Shown piece by piece: positions 55,301-63,200 of a DNA stretch of 64,000 bases; the stretch's first letter is position 1; the number at the start of each line of letters is the position of its first letter. Location: positions 558,001 to 622,000 of the forward strand of contig JAQJVL010000152.1 in assembly GCA_035578905.1 (NCBI GenBank), written 5' to 3'. The notes beneath the pieces were generated by a model. That model ran no database searches, was not told the origin of the DNA, and worked only from the letters and a program-made list of their open reading frames with translations. The DNA is from Stictocephala bisonia. Its lineage: Eukaryota > Arthropoda > Insecta > Hemiptera > Membracidae. Position numbers and translations under genes: made by a program.

Positions 55301-58300
55301 TTGGCGCCCATGTAGGCTCATTTCCTTTCATAAATATCATTTTTATAATCAGGCAAAGTATTTATTTGTATTAATTAATTTATTTATATTAATTTAGTTA
55401 TTTCTCTACTTTCGGATTCAGTTTCTAAAATAGCCATTGATAACACCGAATTATTTTACATTGTTTTATATTTTTGAGTGGTTATTTAAGTTATTTATCT
55501 TTTTTTTATGATGTTGTAAATTATGGAAAAAAGTGATATTTTGCTTGAATACTTGGTTTGTAAGGTATATTTTGTATTTTCTTTAAATGTATGTTATTTT
55601 ATTTTGTACTGGAATATATTGTATGTGGAAATAAAGTGATTTTGATTTGATTCTATGAAAGACATTTGTTCTAGAGACTGAATATTGTGAGCAGACAAAG
55701 AAAGGGAGGTATCATCAGCAAATTGACATATCCTACCACTCTTCACACAAGATGACAAGTCATTAACATATAAAAGAAATAAAATTGGTCCAAGTATAGA
55801 CCCCTGTGGCACTCCCCTCAAAACTGGAATCTCAGGAGAAAAGAAGCGTTGAAAACAACCAATACAGTCCACCAATGTAAATTCCACAATCTGGCTCCTC
55901 CCTCTCAGATATGAGGCGAACCAATCCAGCGCTAGCCCTCTTATACCAATGTTGTACATCTTGCTGCAAAACAGGCCATAATTGACAGTGTCAAATGCCT
56001 TACTAAGATCGAAGAAAATGCCAGAGACACACTTTCCTATATCCAGTTATTTTACAGTATAGTTCAACAGAGAAAACATAGCAGTTGTTGTATTTTTTTG
56101 TTTCATAAATCCATGTTGGCTAGAAGATAAAATATTATGTCTCACCAGAAATTTCAGCAATCTAGACAAGGCAAGCTTTTCAAAGATCTTAGAGATAGTG
56201 GATGTAGTAGATATTGGTGGATGTGGTAGATATATATGTAATAGATAGTTGTCACAGCATTTTTCGTCCCCGCTCTTAAGAATAGGCTTAACAATTGACA
56301 ATTTAAGATCTTTTGGAAATGTCCAGTGATAAATGAGTGGTTTACTAAATGTTTCAATGGTTTTGTCAATTCATCAATAACATACTTAATAACTAGGGGT
56401 GTGCGAGTACTCGAAACTTCGAGTATTTCATCAAGTATTTTACTACTCGAACTCGGTTCTAAGCTCCTAAAACTACTGGAAGTTCGAGCGAGTAGTTGTA
56501 TTTCACGAAATATCAGATTTACATCTTAATTTAGTTTTAAGAGTAAACGGTTTTATAAGTTATTAATAAAAAATGTTTGTGTTTTATATTACCTTTAATC
56601 ATACGTTACCAGTTTGGTACACGTAATTATGAACTGAACAATACGCCTAAGAATAGGTAGTTCACGACGACAGTCAAATGAACTAGTCGACGTAGTGAAA
56701 GAGTTCGTTCATTATGATTTGAACTAGTACAGTTCAAAATGATTAACAGAGCTGGGATGGAAGCGATCACTGTAAATAGTAGCGATCACACATGTTGGTT
56801 GCCGAGTCTACCAGTCACTTATAACCCAACCTAAAATAGTGTGAATAAAACAGAAGCGCGGGTTAGTGTCTTTATGACCAAATAAAGGGAACGATAGATC
56901 CGGTTCAAGATGCTCAAAAAGACCTGTTACCGATACAAATCTAATGGTTTGTACGCCGTGGAAATTATGCATATTTTCGTTCATATCAATAATACTGCTC
57001 AATCAAAAGAGTACCGAGAACGGGTCACTTTAGATCCCAAAAATCTAACTTCCCATCTTTTCTAGGTGAAAATTCATCTCGGTTGTAGTATACGTACGTG
57101 CAAAGAACTGTTCAGCACCTTTTCGGAACTGGAATTATCGTATATTTCTTGCGAGTCGATTGAGGTCTATTTTGTTTTTTTAATCTGAGCAGGGAATCGT
57201 CCAATGATTTGACGTAAGAAAATACCGTATCATATAAAATATGGTAATGACGTTCTAGCAGCGTGTGACACAACATTATTGATTTATTTTCTGTCAAATA
57301 AAAAAAATATATATATATCCGTGGCGAACGTCTTAATTATTATTCTGAAAACGCATTAGATCGCCAAAACTATGTGTAATATTTGCGCATAAGATATTTT
57401 TTGCTGTCAAATTGTTGAATGGTTTTCTGACTAGGTTAGACAATAACACAGTTGGAGTGTAAAATGTGGTAAAGTACGATAATTTTGATTCGTAAATTCA
57501 CTGAACGGTCCCCGGTTCACATTGACGTCGATGTAAACTGTAAAACAATCTCGAATCAACCAAAGTGAGGGAGAAACATGTTAGAAGACCTTTTCTAAAC
57601 AAAATACGACGAATTTAGAGATTCGGAAAATAATTTTTATTGAAACGAAGTCTTATAAAACGTCTCGTTTTTTATTCATAAGTTTATAGTTTAGCTGCCC
57701 AAAATCTTCACTGTATCACTAGGTGGCACTTGGCTGATATTTCAGACTGTATGCCTTTGCCAACATCGGGTAGGCCTATTATATTAGCCGACTACGACTA
57801 CACCATGTTTAATGAATTTCTCATTATGACATAATTATTTATCTGTTGTTCAGTCTAGCCTCATGTATCGAAGTACTTTCAAGTTGCAGATATTTCATTA
57901 CCGATATAATTTAAAAACTAATTCATTCTAAGCGACTTTAAAATTTATTTTTAGTAAACCTGCTTAGTTATTATTATCAATTGATTGAACCACAGTCATT
58001 ATCATCCAGATTTTCAAATTTGATTATATAATTCAGAGCTTATTTACGGTTAGTTGTAATCTTGTTATTACTGAATTAAATACCCATAGAATACAGATCC
58101 ACTCTTCTCGGCGTGTATACTATAAATTTTTTGTTGAGAAGAGGCAATTCTCAAAGCAAATGACCGCATTTGGTGATATTGCCTGAATTTTAGCATCAGT
58201 TTGGTTGGATGCAACTTTTGCCAACAAGCTTCACTACGTTTTCGCGGTACACTTTGAACTGAACCACCAGATAAACATATAGGCCAGCTGAGAAACAGTA

Positions 58301-60152
58301 TAATTGGCTTGCATAGAAAATCTGATCTGTTATATGAGTGAACAGATTAAATCTTTATAATCCACGTTGTTTCAATTAATAATATACTTTCTTAACTTCT
58401 TACATAATATTAGTTGTGAAAAAAGGAAAAAGTTAAACAAAACAATGCCACATAAAAATGTAGGAAGGCAGGAATTAACAAGTTTTATTTATCACATGTT
58501 ACAGTTACAAACAACAAATCAAAATGATTGTGTTCAGTTTAGATGTATATATTTACGAATCTGGCAAAACTTAACATAGGCTTAGTATGGTGTCTGCCTT
58601 TTACAGTTGTCTTGGGTGAACAGGAAATCCTTCTGTAAATACTCACTCGAAAAATACTCGATACTCGAAAAAATGCCAACTACTCGACTCGGCTCGAACT
58701 CAAAAATCACTACTCGCACACCCCTATTAATAACATAGGAGGACAAATGGTCATAACCTGCTGATTTCTTATTTTGTAGTCCTTCAACTTGACTAGAACT
58801 CAAGTGCTTAGTTTTATCATAAAGTTCACGAATTTCTAATTTTAGCTTATATGTTTCATTAGAGAGCTTTACTTTCTTGTTATTACTGAATTTATTTTGT
58901 TTACGCTTCAATGGAAAGGAAATATCAAAATTATACTTCAGCTCAGTGCTGAAAGCTTTATATTTGCCATCCATATCAGTAGCTCTTATCATCTCTAACC
59001 ATCTCTCCCTTGATAGCAGGTATTTAAAGGTTTTCATATTTGCTTCGTTAAACATTCTGGTTTCTATGAATTATGCTTTGACCTGATCTTTATTTGGTTG
59101 ACAGTCAACTATTGCAGTTTGAGCATAATGATCAGATAAATCAGATTTTATTTCTGAGCATAGTGTATTCTTATCTGAGGTAAACACATGATCAATCAAA
59201 CTTTGACTACCGAGAGCTTCTCTCGTGTAACATTTTACCACATTATTTAGGCCATATGACGCCATTAAAAATGAAAACTTGTTGGCAACAAAACTGCCCT
59301 TAGAGAGGTCAATATTAAAATCACCAATCACAATAACAATCAAATGATCATTATGCTCATTTGCAATCATATATAGTGTCAAAGAACAGATCAAATTCAT
59401 TTGATGGGGGTCTATAACCTGCTAGAAGCAGTAACTTGTTGTCATTATCAAGTTTTACTGACACCGCAGGTAACTCACACACTCCTTCAATTGAAAACTG
59501 GCTACAGCTAACATGTTGACAATCAATTTTAAATTGACTCCAGATTGAAACACCTCCACCCTTTTTTTTGTTCTACAAGAAGCTGAGACAAGTTTATAAT
59601 TTTCAATAACAGTGTTTTCAATCTGGTAATCTTTAAGAGCATGTTCGGTTAAGCACAGAAGATCAGGTTCATCATCAAGAAAAACTTCAAGCAAATCTAT
59701 CTTATTATTCAAACTTCTGATATTTTGGTGAGTTAATTTTAGACAACTGGATCGGCCCACCCCAACATCCAGAGGTAGATTGCCCAGGGAACCTGCGGAG
59801 GTTTGGCCTAAAAAAACGTTTATTAATAAAGGTCCTCTAGCAGTTAGTGATTTAGTATGGTTAAGTCAGATCTGTTATTTAACACATTGACTGCGGACTA
59901 CTTCTTTATACGTAGTTTTGGCGCTGCGCGCGTAGCGGACTACTTCTAAATTGTTGGCACCAAAATGCACACAAAGAACGGTACAACAAGCGTAGAGTGG
60001 CACAAGGTACCCGGGCAATGGCTAGCCTCACCCTGAACCAATATCGTTGAAGCGGGAGGGGTACTTCTTAAGAAGTAGTCCGCTACGCGCGTAGCGCCAC
60101 CACTACGTATAAAGAAGTAGTCCGCAGTCAACGTGTTAATACTATTCGGGAA

Positions 60153-60202
<50 letters not shown>

Positions 60203-63200
60203 TTCTTTATTGTAATAAAACAATACACATTGTGTTACAAACGTCATCTATAAAAGGTTACAGTGATAATAATAGTAATATATATCAAGAAATTGAATAA
60301 TTAATGAAAATGGAAACTGTAACATAAAATAATGCGACTACCTGGGTCGAAGCCAGTGTGATAAAAAGAAAAAGATTTTGGTTATTGCGGCCCATCCGTA
60401 AAACCTCGGGGGTCGGTCTTATGTGGCGTTTTTTTCTTTAATAAATATGGTTTATTAAGAGTATTAGATGGATTAATATGCGACAAAAGTATGTTGGATA
60501 ATCTTTGTTTGCCTCGCCAGTTTAGATGTAGTCCATGTCTTGTGAAAAATTCACGAGACAAGTTAACAATCGGAACAAAAGTTACATTGACATAACGACC
60601 TGCCAATTTTTTAAGTTTAACATTTACATCAGAAACTTTTAAATTTAAAGAGGGGTTATCATGTCTGAGTGGGAGGCCAACTAAGAGAATCCTGAAATCC
60701 GTAATAGTACTAAAAACACTGCCCAATTTCTCTTCAAAGCTACTACAGCGTCCATTGACAATATTGTTTGTGCCACCTAGAATGATGATACAATCATCCT
60801 TACAACGATATATTGACTCATTCATGACTCCCTCAATCAACATTCTCCATTTTGCATTTGGTTTAACCCAACCTACAACACTTGATTTACTATCAATAAC
60901 ATTTAACATTGTTTCAGCAAAGCCTCGGCTGCACTTGTTACAAATACACTATCAGGAAAAAGTGTAATTGCATGCTTCTCTCTAACGACCATAGGAAGGT
61001 TAGTCTGGTCAGGAGAACAAAGATTCCCAATATTCACCCATACAACACGTTCCCATACACGTACAGTGGTGATGATCCCACCCGCCCACCCATACACGTA
61101 CAGTGGTTATGACCCACCCGCCCACCCATACACGTACAGTGGTTATGAGCCACCCGTCCACCCATACACCTACAGTGGTGATGACCCACCCGCCCACCCA
61201 TACACGTACAGTGGTGATGACCCACCCACCCACCCGTACACGTACAGTGGTGATGACTATCACAACACTATGATATCACAAACAGTTTGGTTATTTGTTA
61301 ACCTCTCACTGACTACAAATTTATTTGAGTTTCTGTACTTCTTATTTCAATTATTCACATTTACATTAAAACTTTTAGTTGCCCTTTTTAAAGATTTAGT
61401 TTTTTTGGAAGGCAAGTATATTTGACTTACAGGATGTAAAGTGGAAATCGGCTCACTTGACAATAATTTAGTGTTACGATCTTCTGATAGAGCAGAAAAC
61501 CTGTTTGTTTTAGAAGTGCCCTGTGATATAGGTCTACAAAAAGTTTTAATTTTTGTTCTTTTATTTTTGTTACTTCTAACAGTTTTCCATTCATTACCAC
61601 AACCCCCATCTAACCCACTAGACCAAGACAAAAGTTCCTGATACCCTGGAGTCTGACTGGCCACTTCCCCTCCTACCCCACAAGAAGTGTGCTTTATCCC
61701 TGAGAGGTCCTGGTTGCAATCCGTGTTAAACTGTTCAAACCATGTAACAAATGATGTTATATGTTTATATGTAACAGAGCAATAACAGTTGAGAATTATT
61801 TTAGAATATATCAACACATTTAAGCCACATTCAAAATTGTTATTTTGCTGGGGACATGACACCTGAGAGAAATTCCTAATGTCAAATTTAAGGTTACTTA
61901 CTAGACACTTGGCAGGGTTTAAGTATAACCCTGCCAAGGAGTCAATATGAAATGCTGATCTACTATCAACGTCAAGAAATAATAGGCTCCAGTGATTTCC
62001 ACTGTCATGCCCAGAATCAGTTATTTTACTATTATTAACACAACAGAAAAAAAACTTATGATTATTAAAATTAAGATCATGCAACAATTTGGAGATGTTT
62101 TAGAAGAACTACTCTTTAACAATTGAGTTAGAGTTGGTCCAAAAAACAACGATTTTGTTGACAGAGCCCTGTCACTCCCATTAAAGAATGAAAAATAAGA
62201 TTGAAGAGTAGAGTCTTCCATCTTATTTTTCAGATGGAATACTCTACTCTATTGTCTTGTCATAACTAGAATCTACATTTTCCGGTGACAACTGCGTCAA
62301 GGTACTATCTACAATATTTACAAGATAACCAGATGTTTCGCCCATACAGTATGACAGATACTGAATGGAGATACAGTATGGGTGAAACATCTGGTTATCT
62401 TGTAAATATTGTAGATAGTACTTTGACGCGGTTGTCACCAGAAAATTTAGATTCTAGTTATCTCATTTAAAATTCATTCATTGAAAAAAACACTCTTGTA
62501 CTACTAAGAAAAACAAACAAATATTTATAGATTATGGTAAAGATAGGGTTCATCCACCCAAAACATTCAGCATGAACTAAGCAGATGATGAATGTGACAA
62601 AGAGAAATAGTACTTCTTGTTTGTTCATCATATGTGAGACACAACTGGGTCGGCCAAAGTCACCTCGCCAGGAATTTGGGCCTTTGTGTTGTAATAATAA
62701 TAATGGCTTTATTGTACAAAACTATTTTATACAATTGGCGAACTTAGGACTAATAAGTCCTCTCTTACAGTTAACCCTTTTATGTTAAATTAGTAAATAT
62801 AACAAAACCTAAAACATGAAATACAGAACTAAACTAAAGAAAAATAATAACAATGTGTTGTAGTGACTTTTTCAGTTATAGAATACTTGTTAAGCTATAT
62901 AGAATATTTATTTATTTGTGCTTACGTAAGGTTCCAAATGTCTTTATATTTCTATGTTATTTATTTATTAATATTGATATTTGTTTGTTGTAATTTAAAT
63001 TATTTATTTTATGTGTAGAATATAGTACAATTATTGTTTTGGTACTGTACCTTCCCAAATTATTTGTATTTTTACATAAATATAAGCGTTTTCCATCAAT
63101 ATGATGAAAACTATGTAATATATATATTTTGTATTTAAACAGCAAGAAATTGTAGTTTATTTCAGAAGTAGCAGATATGCTAAAGAGATTAATATACATG

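Larger units (their letters stand above)
53205..62225 (-). mobile_element. LINE with Ulp1-like and SGNH regions, carrying nested insertions
   Basis: Read on the minus strand, a non-LTR retrotransposon runs from about 62225 (ATG at 62221) to a 3' end near 53205 (cttaataaacaatttgattt). Its parts are ORF1 with an Ulp1-like protease region and an SGNH esterase region, then ORF2 with APE endonuclease, reverse transcriptase and tail. It is interrupted by a minisatellite (61.05-61.26 kb), an (AAT)n-tailed fragment (60.15-60.37 kb), a TTAA MITE (59.88-60.14 kb), a hAT element (56.39-58.73 kb) and two plus-strand LINE tails (54.71-55.65 and 53.92-54.48 kb). Without these it is about 4.5 kb. All frames are broken. 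Confidence 0.85.
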
